Part shown: in pieces, positions 42,001-55,845 of the stretch | How the letters are laid out: the number at the start of each line of letters is the position of its first letter | How positions within the stretch are numbered: the first letter of the stretch is position 1 | From: Lycocorax pyrrhopterus obiensis | Lineage: Eukaryota > Chordata > Aves > Passeriformes > Paradisaeidae | NCBI GenBank assembly: GCA_014706295.1 | Contig: JACSVZ010000002.1 | Coordinates: forward strand, 51,176,717-51,240,716 | Direction: 5' to 3' | DNA length: 64,000 nt | Notes under the pieces: generated by a model | Seen by the model: the letters and a program-made list of their open reading frames with translations, nothing else | The model's database searches: none | Told to the model about the DNA's origin: nothing | Program-made: the position numbers and the translations under genes

Positions 42001-45000
42001 TCTTCTGTAATACTTTCAATTTATGTAGGACAAGCAAGACTAAAATTATTACAAAAAGGTCACAGTGCTTAGTGAAAAAAGACATAAAAGAGAAGATTTC
42101 ATCTAATGCAACAAACACCAGAGTCAGCTAAGAAATGTAATCCAAATCTGGATCCAAACAAATTTTTCTTTTCATAAACTTTATGTCTAGTCCAATTACA
42201 TAATACAAACTTCTGTAGACTAATCATTCAACAGCAACTAGCTTCAAGGTAGGAAGTTTGCATAAGAACATTTCATTACAAAAATCATTTAAGTTGGAAA
42301 TTCAGATTGTTTCAGGTGATATACAATCTGTACACTTTAAAAGAGAGGCTTTCAAGAATAACATAACCAATGTTTTACATTCATTTTCCAGTAAAAGACC
42401 AGTGAACTCTAAAACTGGGGAGACTGAAACAGAGAATTAATCAGGACAACTCAAGATTTTAAAGAAATACCTCAACAATTACTTTGATTTTTAAATGTGC
42501 AAGCAGATACATAACACTGCTTTATTCAAAATTCTATTTATCTTCTGCAAGGCCCCCTTTAGGTCTACAGGTATTTTCCTCTTTTTTTCTTCAGTTTGCT
42601 AATATAGCTCCCTAAGAATCCCAAGAGATACATCTAAAGTCACAGCAGGTTTATTTTTTTAGTCTCAGTCTGCTGACAAAGTTTGACTTAATATCAATAT
42701 TGATTTAATACCACTAACAGCCATATACAGAGCACAGTACATGCAGCAAAACTCACTGTCCTCCCTACTCCCTCCCATAGCATCAGTGAAGGCTCATTTT
42801 ATGAAGATTACAGTGTAAATCTCTGGAAGTCATTTTTCAGGCCAATTATTCTGCTGGTAAAATGGGATTTCTGAGTAGGACTGTTTGATGTATTCTGGCA
42901 GTGATGTCTTAACTCATTTATTGTATAAAAGGTCTATCTAAAGGACATCAAGATAACCCTGCCAAGCAACTCCCACACACTACATATTTCTCAGATTAAG
43001 ATGACTAAAAGGCAGTGTTTCCACAAAGTAGTGTTAGAAAGGACGGAGTGAAAGTGCTTTTACATTAGTAGCACCTAAAAAGCTGGTAAAGACCTGACAT
43101 GAAAGGCTTGCTTTTGGGGTGAGAGAAGGAAACAGGCTACAGGTATTGAAGTATTTTTCCACAGTGCTTAGTAGTTATGCTACCTCTAATTTGGTTAACA
43201 GAAATGGACTTAAATTTAGCAGCCTTGTAGAGATACTTGATAGAGATAATGTCAATAGTGGCATTCAGCAGTGTACAGATCTATTTCCAGCAATGACTCC
43301 AGCAATCAGATAACTTCAGAGAGACAAGAGTAAAATGACAGGATGTGCAACACGCACATTTCATTATCAGTAATGAAACAGGAACTCTGACTCTTAACAT
43401 CATGATTTTGTAATCATTGTACTTGCATCATTTTGTTTTCCTAAAGACTTGCATTTCAATATATCAAAAAAAAAAATCACTTTGAGCTGAGTTGCCTCCA
43501 GTCAAACACTGTGAACTGGTCAATTCTACTCCCATATCACTTTCCTACAGCTTCAGTTGTTGGTGCTGTTTCTGCTGCCAGGGAGTTAGTTTGTGGCTTT
43601 ATAAGTCATCCTCTCTTCAGCAAATGAAACAGTCCTAATGTAAGACTATACTTTCTGATCATTAAAGAAAGAGTTAGGTGATACAGCAGCACAGAGACAA
43701 CATCCTCTGCAGGTTAAACTCCTCTGAAACGAACAGTTCAAACTACAGTCTACACTGTTCACTATTCCAAGTGATGAGTGTACACAGATTATTAGCGCAT
43801 TACAAAAAAACCCCAGCAGTACATAAGCCAAGAATGATGGTTCACAGACATGACAATGACACTAGTTACAATGACTACATGAGACAAAATCATATCAGGT
43901 CTCAGGATCCTGTCACCTTAAGTTGTGGAAGGTAGATGCAGGATTTATAATTAGAGAGGGAAAAATAAAGTAGGTATACACGCTCAGCTAAAAAAACCAT
44001 CCAGCCTGGGTTTGCTTAAGACTTTTCCAAACCTTTAGCACATTGAGACTGATCACTAAATTTTCCTTACCCTTTAAGGCATGTATGTGAGATGGGAAAT
44101 ATGTCCACCATTTTGAGCAGATGCACTGGTGCTGCCCTGATTTGATCAGAGGTTGGCTGACAAGGGGATAGGATAGAAGAATATCAGATGTGTCCTGATA
44201 CAGAAAAACAGGCAGCTGTTACTCAAAAGCTCTGTGACTACATTAATGCAGAAGCTGAGCCAGATCTAACACAGCCTGCTCACTATGGACCAAGGGAAAA
44301 CTGGCTGTGATTGCCCGATGGAGGCAATGGGAAGGCAAAGGCAATAATATACAATGAAGAGTGAAAGCAGCAGAGATTGATACAAAGAGCAGAGTGGGAG
44401 AAACAAATGCCGCCTCTTTGTTTCTCACTTTCACAAGAACTTGTGTTTATAGTTAGGTGAAAAGGATTGTTAGGTGAAGATTGCCAGGTCATTCACTAAA
44501 AACTCCTGAAAGTTGCACTCTCCTTGTAACTTACTTTCTGCACTAGGCATTCCTGTATAACCTGTAGTGAGTACAATATTATTTTTTCTGCAATACATTT
44601 GTTACACACTAGTCACTTAATGGCTTCCTGAGTGCTAAGCCCCAGACTAATTTCTTGAATGGGTGAAAAGATGCATAGTAAGCAATGCAAAAAATTGCTG
44701 GAAGAAGGTAATGTCATGATTAAGGAAGACGAGTGCCACTCTGGAGACCTGTAGACTGTTTCTACATGTAAAGCTGATTTCCAGTATAAAGCTGAAGTTC
44801 ATTCTTGCATTCAAATATTCTCATTTGCATTTATCGCAAATTTCAGATCTCACAACTAAATTCTTACACAGCTTACAAAGAAAGCCTAATATGAAGATGT
44901 TCATTTTTTAAAATGAAAGACAAGAGTAAGCACCATTTCTTGCAAAACCCCCTTAAAAATATTACCTATAAAACTGAAAATACTACCTATTGAATATAGC

Positions 45001-46109
45001 AAAGCTTTGCAGGATTGGTATAAAGAATACTTGGGACATCCATCTTTACAAACACTGCATCAGAGAACTATATCTTTGATAAATGTGTTTCTGAAATCCT
45101 CTATAATATTTATAATAGGATTTTTTTGCTTTTTACGACAACATATAGTTTTTTGGGCTCCAGCTTTCAACAATGAGCTAAGAGACAATGCTAACATCAA
45201 GTATTTTAACATTATTGGAAAAACTGAAATCCCTATTACATCTCCTTGACCCTGCCACTAATCCTACAAGTCTTTCTCTTAAGAAGGTGACTGATATTTA
45301 CTTTTTCTGTCTCTCTACCACACACTCAGGTTTTTAAACAGATCAAAATTTTTTCGTGCTGAGCCATGCTCCATAATGCACCCTGTTCAGCATAATAATG
45401 CCACTATTTGCAAAAAAAAAAAAATTAAAAATAAAATTCATAGCAAGAAAGAGTGACCCTTTCAAGTTTCACATTGAACCAATTATGTATTACTATTTTC
45501 CTGCTTTACCCTTTAAGCACTTCAAGGTGTAAGGCTCATTCTGATTTGATACTGCATACCTTAGTTTCTACAATCACACTTAAGAGCAACTAAGGGCTGG
45601 GGGTTCTATGGAGTATGAATATTAGGTAAATGTCTCCACAAAACTGAAAATTTCAATTTTTCTATTTGAAAGTATTTTAGTATAGTTTCATGCTGGAAGG
45701 CAGGAGATAAGGGGGGAAAAAAAAGTAGAAATGTTCCCTTATATTCAGGCCAGGAACACCAAAACACTAGAACAAAATTGCTCACAATCCTTTTTTTGTG
45801 TGCTCCTTTCCCATGAAAAAAGGTGTGTTTAAAAACCTCTGAAGAGTCAAAAAAACCCCAAAGTAACTGAAGGCTCTTCTCATCTTCAATGCAGAGAGAA
45901 TGCAGAAAAACTGAGAAAAGTCAATGAAAATCGCCACAAGAAAATAATGTTGGCAGCAAGCGGAATCCATTGCATATGTACCAGGCATATTACACCCAGC
46001 ATAATTTGTTTTGACAACAGGAAAGTGGGATCAAACTAGGGGAAAGATCAAGGGCAGATTTCATTGATAGAATACTGTTCCTCTAGCGTGTGTAAGAGCA
46101 CCCCTGAAG

Positions 46110-46150
46110 AAAACAAAACAAAACAAATGGTCAAACCAAACCAAACAAAC
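46110..46150. repeat. (CAAAA)n/(CCAAA)n compound simple repeat
   Basis: Three AAAAC-type units are followed after a short gap by AAACC-type units, all on one purine/C-rich strand. Confidence 0.85.
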
Positions 46151-49100
46151 TAGAAGTTAAGTATAGCCAGATGAAGAAATGGTGTCATTATACAGATGCT
46201 TTGATCAGAAAGAGGCAGTGAACATTGTTTACCTCTGACAATTTTACCTTCCCTTGGTGGGTCAGACATAGAGTTGAATGTTATTCAGAAGAGGAAGTCA
46301 TAAATTCCTCTTAAGCATCTCTTCAGAAAGAGCAAACTACCCACTTACTCCAGGGAGTGGGCCTGTGCTGACACACAAAGTTCCTACAATATTGTTCTTT
46401 AAAGCAGCAGTACATCAGGTGTTTTTGCCTTTATCAGTAGTCTGATTGACTTTAACCAGTTTCTTTGAATGACATGGTATGTTTTCATGAGTTACTAATA
46501 GGAGAGAAATTTGATGTTCCTTTAGCTAATGCATCTCTTCAGCTTTTTACATTCACTGTACTTGTATATGCACGTATGATAAGTCATAGAATAGTATAGA
46601 AATTGCAGTCTTTAGATAAATAGAATTTGTGTGCTCTAACTACAATATCAATGCTTATATCCCTTATTCAGAAATAAATTAATCTTTAAATCTGATTTCA
46701 AAGACTAAGGCTTTTTAACCTTCAAACTGTGACAAGAGTACATACTTAAATACTTTTAAATCACAATAATTTTGGATTTACAGCTTTTACAGCTGTAGTT
46801 CTAATGGGGGGGAAAGGAGTCTGCACCATTATACAAAGAAAACCTTCTTCTTCTCCAATGCATAGTATATCAAAGGATTCACATCAGATTCACCAGTTCT
46901 AATAAAAGAGCCAGAGATGCTAAGAAAAAGCAGGTTATGTATCCATCTCTCAGTCTCAAGATATTCCTTACACATATCAGGCAGCCTAAAATAGGAAAAA
47001 TGTATGTGTGAGAGCTAGGAAACCATGAATCAGTTTTTTATGTCCTAAAACAAATAAAAAAGTCACCTTTATATTGAAAACCTGGCTATAATATAAGCAG
47101 GTTCTAGCACTTCTACTGGCAACCTATATCAGGACAAATCATGACACAGAAGTCCTGAGAAGGATAGAGACTTTGTTTTATCAGTATGTCATTCCTGGGC
47201 AGAAACTGTACTGTAGAGCTCTTGGTATGCTTGGTGTTCAAAGGAATTCTATTCTGAAGTGACACAATATCTCTAGACTGGAGCTACCTCCTTTGGGTCT
47301 TCATAAGTGAAGGGAACAGTATTTAATAGTTTTCTATCAACCTAACCTTGAAAATAATGATAGAATAATAAATCTGAAAGCCGTTCAAACTAACATACCT
47401 GTCAGTAACTTCATGCTAAACAACAAAAGCAATAATAAAAGCACTCCACTGGGCACACACTTGAATGAAATATGGGGAAAAGATTTAATCAATAGGTTGC
47501 CCAGTAAGATAGTCAAAAAGAAACTCTTGTGACACTTTGCCATGCCTTAATTGAGCCTCCCCTGATAGGGTAGAATTCCCCGAGCCCTTGCCTGGGCTCT
47601 GCAGATGAACGGGACTTTTCCACCCTTTTGCTCTCAGAAAGTTGTTTATTAAGTCTTATCAGAAAAAGGAGCCAAGGCATAAGATCTTAGAAAGCGCAAA
47701 GGAGAAGCCGAGTTATCAAGATAACACTGTTCTTTTAAAGGTAAATTACCCAATGAAAGCCTGAAACTAAAGATATTTTTACTTTTCTACCAATGTTCAA
47801 TAAATCGTTCTGTTACATGAAAGGAACTGCGGCATTTTTCACCCAATCATCTCAATCCACTTTTGCCGCAGAAAATGGAGTAGAGAAAGAAGAAGGCCTA
47901 AAACAACAAAATTCTCCATTTTGAAGGTTTTGTTTCTTATCTATTTTGCTACATTAACAAACCCAACACCTCTAAATTTTCACCCTGTGACAATGTTCTA
48001 TCACCTAATTCACACCAGGGTAGATTCTGCTTCTTCCCAGAGGGTAGGTAATTTTCTCCATGGATGAAGATCAAAGACAGGGTTGTCCAGGGGGGTAGAA
48101 CCCCTCAAAACAGGCAGAGAAATATTCCCTGCACTTTGGACTCCAACACTCTTGTTATTGATCTATTTTATTCTCAGGGTTTTTTGGGGGTTTTTTTGGT
48201 GGGGGGAGGGGAGGTGGGTGGATGTGTTCTTTTTAGCCTTACACAGACAGCATGGATATGCCAGAAATCTCTTCCGGAGTTCAGCCTGAGATCTGTCATT
48301 AACACCTGCTTACGTGCACCAGGAATTCTTCCTTTCCTGGCTTGTTTCTACTGATTAAACACTTGAGGCTCACAGGGTTACCTCTCCCTTCTCTCTCCTT
48401 AAGATAACAAATATATTTCACTTTTTTTTAAAAAACTGCACATAGTAAAATTTTAGCTGTGTAGTATCTGCAGAATTCTCATGGTATTGTTGTCTAACAT
48501 GGTACAATGTTGATATATTTTCTTTTTTTCCCAATACACTGAGAGAATTTGACCTCTGCCTTTACTATTTCAGTGTTAGCTAAAAAATAACCTAGTCCCT
48601 TACCTCTGCTGAAGAACCTCTGACCCATCTTTTTTATACCTAAACAAAAAAAATCTGAGTGTAATGTTATCATAATCTCTAAATCTCAAAAGCTTTAAGT
48701 CTGTGTTGCAGTCACTCCCAATCAGAACTCATTTTCTCTAAGGAAATTTAATGACAGTGCCATGTCAGCAGCTTTGTCTTACTTCTTTAAGCACTGGGAT
48801 TTACTCAATTTATGAATATGAACACTTTATTGCTTTTAAAATGCTGCTTTAGAGAGGTGCATCCTGAGTATGTTTGCCCAACAGTGCTCTTCCTCCTCTC
48901 CACTCTTTTTTTCTGTCTCTCTGGCACTTTGGTAAAATCTGTCATGAATTAAAGTGGCTTAATGGGAATAGGAAAGTGTGTGTACAAAACTGTACTTGGT
49001 TTCCACTAAATCTATTATATGGATAATAAAGCTGAAAAGTTTTTTTTTTTTTTAAAAAGACTGAATCCATTCTCAACTGGTACCAACTTTTTTCATACTT

Positions 49101-49628
49101 TAGCACTGAAATACTGTAACAAAGCATAGGGAACAAAGTCACACATCAGTCTGATCTCATTTTCTTAAATACTTCAAAATAATTAAATAATTAAGGTCAA
49201 GTAAGTGATGAGCTGAAGAGAATACTTTTCGTCTTCATCCCCTTCCCAGTCAATGTCAATGTTTTGAAGTTTAAAATGACTTTTCTTGGAAATCATTCAG
49301 TACAAACAATTGGCTGGATTTGGAAAAGAGTTTATGTGTTATTCTCTCTAGAAATACACACTTTTTTTTTTTTTTTAATAACTTCCTCCTAGAATCTACT
49401 TAATTTGTCATCTAATCAAGAAAATAAACAAACTTCAGGATAATGGGGATTCATTGTATAAGCTTTCTTCAAACATTTTCAGTGGCTGGACCTGAGAGTA
49501 AGAAACCTATTATACCTTATAGTTTTCTGAATTTACAAGACAAAGTTAGAATTACACTCTAAAAAAAAGTTTGCAAAACAATTATTTTGAATCTTCCTAA
49601 AATTTTGACAGTGCATCTAATCCTCCAA

Positions 49629-49649
49629 ACAGGAAGAAGTTCTTCCTGT
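49629..49649. repeat. perfect 21-bp inverted repeat
   Basis: ACAGGAAGAA and TTCTTCCTGT are perfect 10-bp arms around a single G. The core could also be read as an ETS- or STAT-like site pair (GGAA/TTCC). Function is unknown. Confidence 0.85.
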
Positions 49650-51636
49650 GGGTAGTCTCATTAGGATGAACACACAGACAAATGCTCACCAAGCACTTCT
49701 TTAGCTAAGCATGGTGGAAAACATGCTAATTAAAACAAGTATTTAACACAACCCAGCATCCAGCATAGCCATTGACTTTTGTGCCAGTATTTAAAAACAA
49801 AAATTATCATTGTCAGCTGATCACAATTGGTAAGGATATCAGCAAGCACACTCAAACTAATTTATACTATAGCTAATACAAGACTTTATAGCTACAGTAG
49901 TCAAGACTCATTCCTCTGTTGTGGTTTTTTTGTGTTGAAGTCAAGTAGCGTTGGGAGGAATGGTTCCATATTAGGTTTTAAAGATCAATATGAACCAGTT
50001 TTGTCTGTAATTGCACAAATAAAAATCCTATTACTGCTTTGTAAGTTGCTATGATGTCAATTCAGCTAAATTTATGTACATAAAAGCTATGTGATAGACA
50101 CATTTGAGAGACTGGAAACAAATTAAAACAAGTCTTCCTCTATTTGTCTACAAGAAATTAGAGTTACAGCACTATTAGTCCACATCCATGCTTCACTTGA
50201 ACAGGTTTGTTGTATCTAACACTGATGTATTGCAATTCAGAAACTCACGCAGTTAATTTTTTATTTTCTTTCACATTACTAAAACAGATTTCAGTAAAGA
50301 TTAACTCATAATCTATGTGCATAAGCACAAATATTACAAAAGGTAGTGAGAAATACTATCACAACTAAAAAAGTAACTATTTTTTAACAAATTATGTTAT
50401 ATAAAAACAATTTTTACAAATTCTGCCAAGAGTACAGTCTGTACAATGATACAAAAGCAACACTGTTCAGGAAAATGTTAAGCACATATTTACTTTCATT
50501 TTACTTCATGCTTTCTATTGAACCCAACAAGAATTAAGTTCCACCTAAAAGGTAAGAATGTCTTTATATGACTTTCTGAATAAGATCTGTGGCAATAAGC
50601 AATGTACTGTTCTCTAAATATCTTAAGGAGTTTCAGGGTATTTTGCAAAAGTAAAAAATACATGGCAAGAAGAAAATTTAATAAATAGCACATTGGAGTG
50701 TTCTTGATCTGAGTCTAACTTTTTCATATTTTTGATGTCAATTTACTACTTGCGAAAGGTGTCAGATTAAGACCCCTCAGGCTGAAGTTATCTATACAGC
50801 CACAGACACACAGCGCATCAGCAGCGGCATTGTCAAATTTCCCCTTAAAATGGGTTTCTCCCCTCAAGCTGATCAGAGTTTATACACTGCTAAAGAAATG
50901 AGCGGTTTTTCTTCTTTTTACTTTTTTTAAAAAAAAATTATTTTTAAAAACCAGGAAAAATAATGGAAAATTATTTTCATAAAGCAAGGAGTCCACTTTC
51001 TAGCATTTAGGGGGCTTCAAATCACACATATTTGTGAAATAAATACTCAAGCAATCATACTTGAGCAACTGTGTGATTTTGAAGTCAGGCACTTGGACTT
51101 AAATTGTCGGCGTCCCATGGTGCATTCTCTCACTGTTTTTTTATTGCAAATCTCAGTCTCCAGTCTCCCCAGTTAGCAAGTACCAATTCTCTAGGGAGAA
51201 CCAGAAGCTAAAAGGTACAATTCCACGTACAGACAAGCCCAAAAATTTACATTGAAGTGAATGCTCATTGATTCAACCATTGCTTGCTCCCAGGTAATTA
51301 ATCTCATTTTCAGCGGGAAGTTAACACCTAATGACCCAAGGAGCAAATGGGAGACAACTTTTACAAGCTATGCTCTGTTCATACCACACCTCACAGGCAA
51401 CAAAAGTAGTACAGCAAAAGGCCTTTGGTTCACCCAAATTGACACGACCAGGTCTTTCATGTGCTGTCACAAACCATCTATTCTGCCAAACACAAATCTT
51501 TATGGAGTATTCAGAAAGCATATTATAGAGAAAAATAAAACTCTGTCTGTGACCATCTCCCAGTACAAGGATTTTAGTATTTGCAACACGCAGCTGTGTC
51601 AACCTAAGAGTTCTCCTGACAGGAGTACCTTTCTGT

Positions 51637-51680
51637 TTAATTAATTAATAATTAATTAGAAAGGAAATTAATTAATTAAG
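51637..51680. repeat. TTAATTAA-type repeat cluster
   Basis: TTAATTAATTAATAATTAAT is followed by AGAAAGGAA and then ATTAATTAATTAAGG. The tract is self-complementary, low in complexity and dense in TAAT cores. Confidence 0.85.
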
Positions 51681-52035
51681 GAAGAAGCAAAAACCTTCTT
51701 AAAAATCCATCAAATAAGCCCCAGACTGAAGCACCACAGCTTTATGCACAGTTTCATTTTTGCCACGGCCAAGCAAAAAAAAGTTGAGAATACTTCCTGC
51801 TTTACACCTGCCTGATATTCAACTAGGGTTTTTATTATCTGTGGTATGGTACTGCACAAAGAATTTCAGTAAGGCCATGGCTCGTTTTTTCTAAATATTA
51901 TACCAACACACTTGGACATACTCTCTGACCATGTAAACTCAATTTTAAATATTTGGCTTTATTACTTTAATTTCAACATTTGAAGTTAGGCACAGGAGTG
52001 TTTCATGGATCAGAACTTATATCACTTTTCATACA

Positions 52036-52305
52036 GCACTCCAGGTGGGGTCTCACCAGAGCAGAGCAGAGCAGAGGGGCAGAATCCCCTCCCTCACCCT
52101 GCTGCCCACGCTGCTTTGGATGCAGCCCAGGACACGTTTGGCTCTCTGGGCTGTGAGTGCACATGGCTGGGTCATATCCAGCCTCTCACCCAGCAGCACC
52201 CCCAGGTCCTTCTGGGCAGGGCTGCTCTCGATCTGCTCATCTCCCAGCCCATGTTAATAGCAGGGGTTGCCCCAACCCAGGTGCATCGCCCTGCACTTGT
52301 TCTTG
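52036..52305 (-). mobile_element. CR1 LINE internal fragment
   Basis: It begins CACTCCAGGTGGGGTCTCAC and runs through the same block as the copy at 2660..2845 with few differences. Beyond that it extends about 50 bp further, to CCCCAACCCAGGTGCATCGC. The true CR1 3' terminus is missing, so this piece is truncated at both ends. A CAGAG-type triplet-like iteration (GAGCAGAGCAGAGCAGAGG) lies near its left edge. Overlapping frames of 61 to 119 codons here are fortuitous. Confidence 0.92.
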
Positions 52306-55300
52306 TATTATGGATGGCAAACACATTGCAGAAGTATTTTAACATAATACAATACAATGACTAAGTAAAAAGCAAAGACTCATGGTTCTATCATCTAAGC
52401 ATGTGTTCAGGCTTCCTGGAGGGGATTGAGGGTGACCTAGATAACTATACTAGGACTTTTAAGAGACTGTTGATGCACTCAACAAAGATATGTTAGCCAA
52501 GATGCGATGCCATGGAACCATGTCTATGACTACTGTCATAGCTGAGCTGATTAAGTACACCATGTAGTCTTTTGGGCTGGCTTAGTCTTTAGGGATATGT
52601 GCATTGTATCCATTGCGAGATGATGACACTAAGGTATTTGAAAACCAAGCCATCTGAGAGCTAAAAAATGGATTTAGGTGCCTGCCTTTAGATATCTGTA
52701 TTTAAAATAAGATGGTTTAACATAAATAGACAAGCAATCCTCAGGCTAAAAAAAAAGACAGATTAGAAAATAATCTGTTAGAATGGAAATGCTCTAACAG
52801 ACTACATTGCATACCTCTAATATGTTACCCCAATTTTTTTAATGAACTGTACAGAATCAAGGGGGGGCTGGGATGCTGTCTGCCACCACACCAGGAGGAA
52901 TTTTGTCTTCTCTCTACCTGGCATACTCTGTGATAGATTAAAAATAAATCTGCTTGTGCCTCTGGAGATAGCCTAACACAAATATAGAATCTTTCTCTCA
53001 ATAACAGGAGTATCACCTTAGATTGAAAATAATAATAACTTCCCATCTGATCAAATCAATTTCCAAATGCCAGCTTATTTTCCACTTAAAGATGTTATTT
53101 AAAGTCATAAGCAAACTCATAACCCCATGCTTCTGCTAAATATAATATAAAAGATTTTTCTTCCTGCAAAAAAAATGTGATTTCAAATATTCTAAGCAAA
53201 AATATGTTTAGAAGGTCTTATAGTCAGGATATAGCTTCATTCGTAAAATTCATTATTAGTTAGGGACACATAAGTATTTATTTTTGGCGTTTTTTTTCAG
53301 AAAAGTCAGTAGTTTAAGCTAACATTACTGTTTAGCCCAGTTCGATGTTAATCTTAGTATTCCAACATTTAAAAGGCTATCAGATCTTCTGACATTTTAA
53401 TACAAATACAGCCTGTGGCTGTGACAGCATTTGCCATAGATATATTTTGCCATGATATTTATGTTTCTCTAGTATGTTTCTCTAAATGCATTAAAAAATC
53501 CTCACAGTTTTTCTTAACAGATTCCACACAGAGAAGAGTAGATTAGGAAACAGGCTTCATCAGGATAGCACTGATGCTTATCTGCAACTTTCTTTTCTTC
53601 AGGGTTTCTAAAAATTCCATTTCAGCAACTGCCTGAATTTCTAAAGGTGTCCTATCAAAACTTTCTTTTATTTATTTATTAATAGGGTAACTATTAAATT
53701 AGATCTATAAGAGAGTTTAGGTTCACTACAGCAAAATAAGTATTTTTCTGTATCCATACCCTTTCAGTCAGGGGCCCTCAATGCATAGGTCAGCAATGCC
53801 CATTAAGTGCTGAGACAAAGTGATTTGGGTGGGAGTTATGGCACGTCGTTCTCCCAATACACCCATAAGGGTGATATTGGCTGTTGCAAGTGAATGCAGC
53901 AATCTTTATAAGATAAAGGTATGGGAGACAGGGACTCAGAGACATAGCATCCAGGCAGGGTAAGGCATGATGAAATTAACAAAAGTCACACTGGAAACTC
54001 CGGGAGGAAAATGAGATTTTTTTCCCCCTTGCTACACCCACTGTGGAAAGAAAGTTTAAAAAAAAAAAAAAAGAAGAAGGAAAAAAAGGTGCTTCTAGTA
54101 ATAAATTACCTGGAGAATCTGGAGAATTAAAAGCCAGTGAATATGACACCAGTAACCTTGAGATTTTTCTAAGGAGACAGCAAGATACGACGCAAAATCC
54201 TTCCAGATAGGATAAGTCAGGGAGTCATTAGACAGAAAACAACATTCCCCAAAGACTTATAAACACCAGCCAAAACTTTTGCACTGATTAATATATCAAA
54301 CCACTTTGTCATGTTTAAATAGGTCTGCACAGTATCTGATATTCTAGTAGCAGCCCGGCAACAACAAATGGCAGGTCACAGACCATTCTAATCACTTTTC
54401 ATATTTTTTAAATGTTCCCATAACTATAAAAAAGTATAATGCCATGTAAACTAAATTGGTTTAATAAAATAATGTAATTCAATAGAAGTACTTAAAAAAA
54501 AAAAAAAAAAAAACCAAAAAGGCAAAATATCCAAGCCTATAAGCCCATTAACCTAGTAAATCTTTCTATGATGTAAGTTGCCAGTAAAGATCTTGTGAAG
54601 TAAACACAAAAAAGGAAAACAGCATTAAACATCAAACTAAAAAACTGTTTCATATCATCCTTCATTAATATTCAGTTTAGGGTCATGGAAGTAAGTTGCC
54701 TCTCAGGGGAAAAAGCAGTGACAGATTTCACAAAGCAAATAATTCTTGCATGTCCTAACAGACTGGGTGTATGCTAGAATTTATTCTTCTTCAATTGTAG
54801 TTGCTATACATTAATCATTTACTCTAAGATGTATGCACTAAGTCCTTGGTTAGCTGAAAATGTTGCTCTGTAGAGCAGGTGGAAGGGACTTGGGAATACG
54901 GTAAGGCTTGCAAATTTTTCACGGAATAATCTCACCAGAAAACGCACGTCAGGACGAACAGAAATTCTGAGCAGATGGCTCCCACATAATTTCAGCTAGG
55001 TAGAGCTGCATATGATTTCCTTATATCTATCTAGTCATTAAACGTTACTTTAGGCCTGCCTGATGGTTGGTATTTCCAAAGGCACCCAAGAGTATCAAAC
55101 ATCTGAAGTCTTGCACAGCTTGAAAAAGTTAATTATCTAACTCATGCTTCTTTCACAATGACTTTTGGCTGAATCCTACAGCAAAATATTCTGAAATGCT
55201 GAGAGCTTGTTTTGCTATGAAAGCTAAATCCATTGAGCTGTAGCAACTTCCTTCCTTTAATAGCAAGTAGAACCACGTAAATTCTCTTCACGTAAACAAA

Positions 55301-55845
55301 GATAATGTATCGCTCAAAAAGTAGTTTATTCCTCAGTTCCCAGAGAACTGTAAAGTTCATTTTACAGTTAACTCAGTGGATTCCTGTTTATTTCACCAAA
55401 ATCAGGGAGAAAATCAGAAATATTAAAATTATAAAAAAAAATGGCTTAAAGCCAGTAGGTAAGTAGACAAATTAAATTCCTTTCCAAAAATCATTATTCA
55501 TAGTGAAAACTATGCACTCACTCAATATCTTTTCACTAATAAAAATAATATCAAAGCAGATGTTATGCATAATACACTCTAAGTTTAATTAAAACTGAAA
55601 GAAAAACAATAGTATCAGAAATACATAATTGCTTTCAATTGTGGCAGCAGCCACTTGGTCGAGGTCTAAATTTTCTGTAATAAAGCAAAATCTGCTTTCA
55701 TTTACATCTTTGCATCTCCACTGAAGTTCACTGAGGCTGAATATGAGAGTCAGGTACAGAATATAATTTGGAGGTCATGTGCAGAGAGTCTACACACCAC
55801 CTTTCCCGTATTTTTTTTTTTTTTTGACTCATAATTGCCATAATC
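52306..55845. other. unique intronic sequence with A/T runs
   Basis: No gene or interspersed repeat was recognised. It contains A-runs at 54058..54072 and 54494..54513 and a T-run at 55811..55825 just before the CR1 copy. Confidence 0.6.
54494..54513. repeat. poly(A) run of 20
   Basis: Twenty A residues are followed by CCAAAAAGGC. The CCAAAAA suffix recalls that of the 27-base run at 30554..30580, but the flanks do not otherwise match. Confidence 0.95.

Larger units (their letters stand above)
42001..52035. other. unique intronic sequence
   Basis: No gene or interspersed repeat was recognised. It holds a (CAAAA)/(CCAAA) compound repeat near 46110..46150, T-runs at 49040..49053 and 49362..49376, a perfect hairpin at 49629..49649 and a TTAATTAA cluster near 51637..51680. 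Less AT-biased blocks at about 47525..47890 and 50755..51120 stand out. Overlapping frames on both strands at 51261..51644 (127 codons plus, 93 codons minus) look fortuitous. Confidence 0.55.

Noticed and set aside
51261..51644. 127-codon plus frame with a 93-codon minus frame over the same bases
   Set aside because: Mutually overlapping frames with no recognised product; treated as chance.
52005..52364. 119-codon plus-strand frame and overlapping shorter frames
   Set aside because: They are readings of a CR1 fragment in its non-coding direction. The same peptide-like text recurs at 2602..2904 because the repeat recurs.
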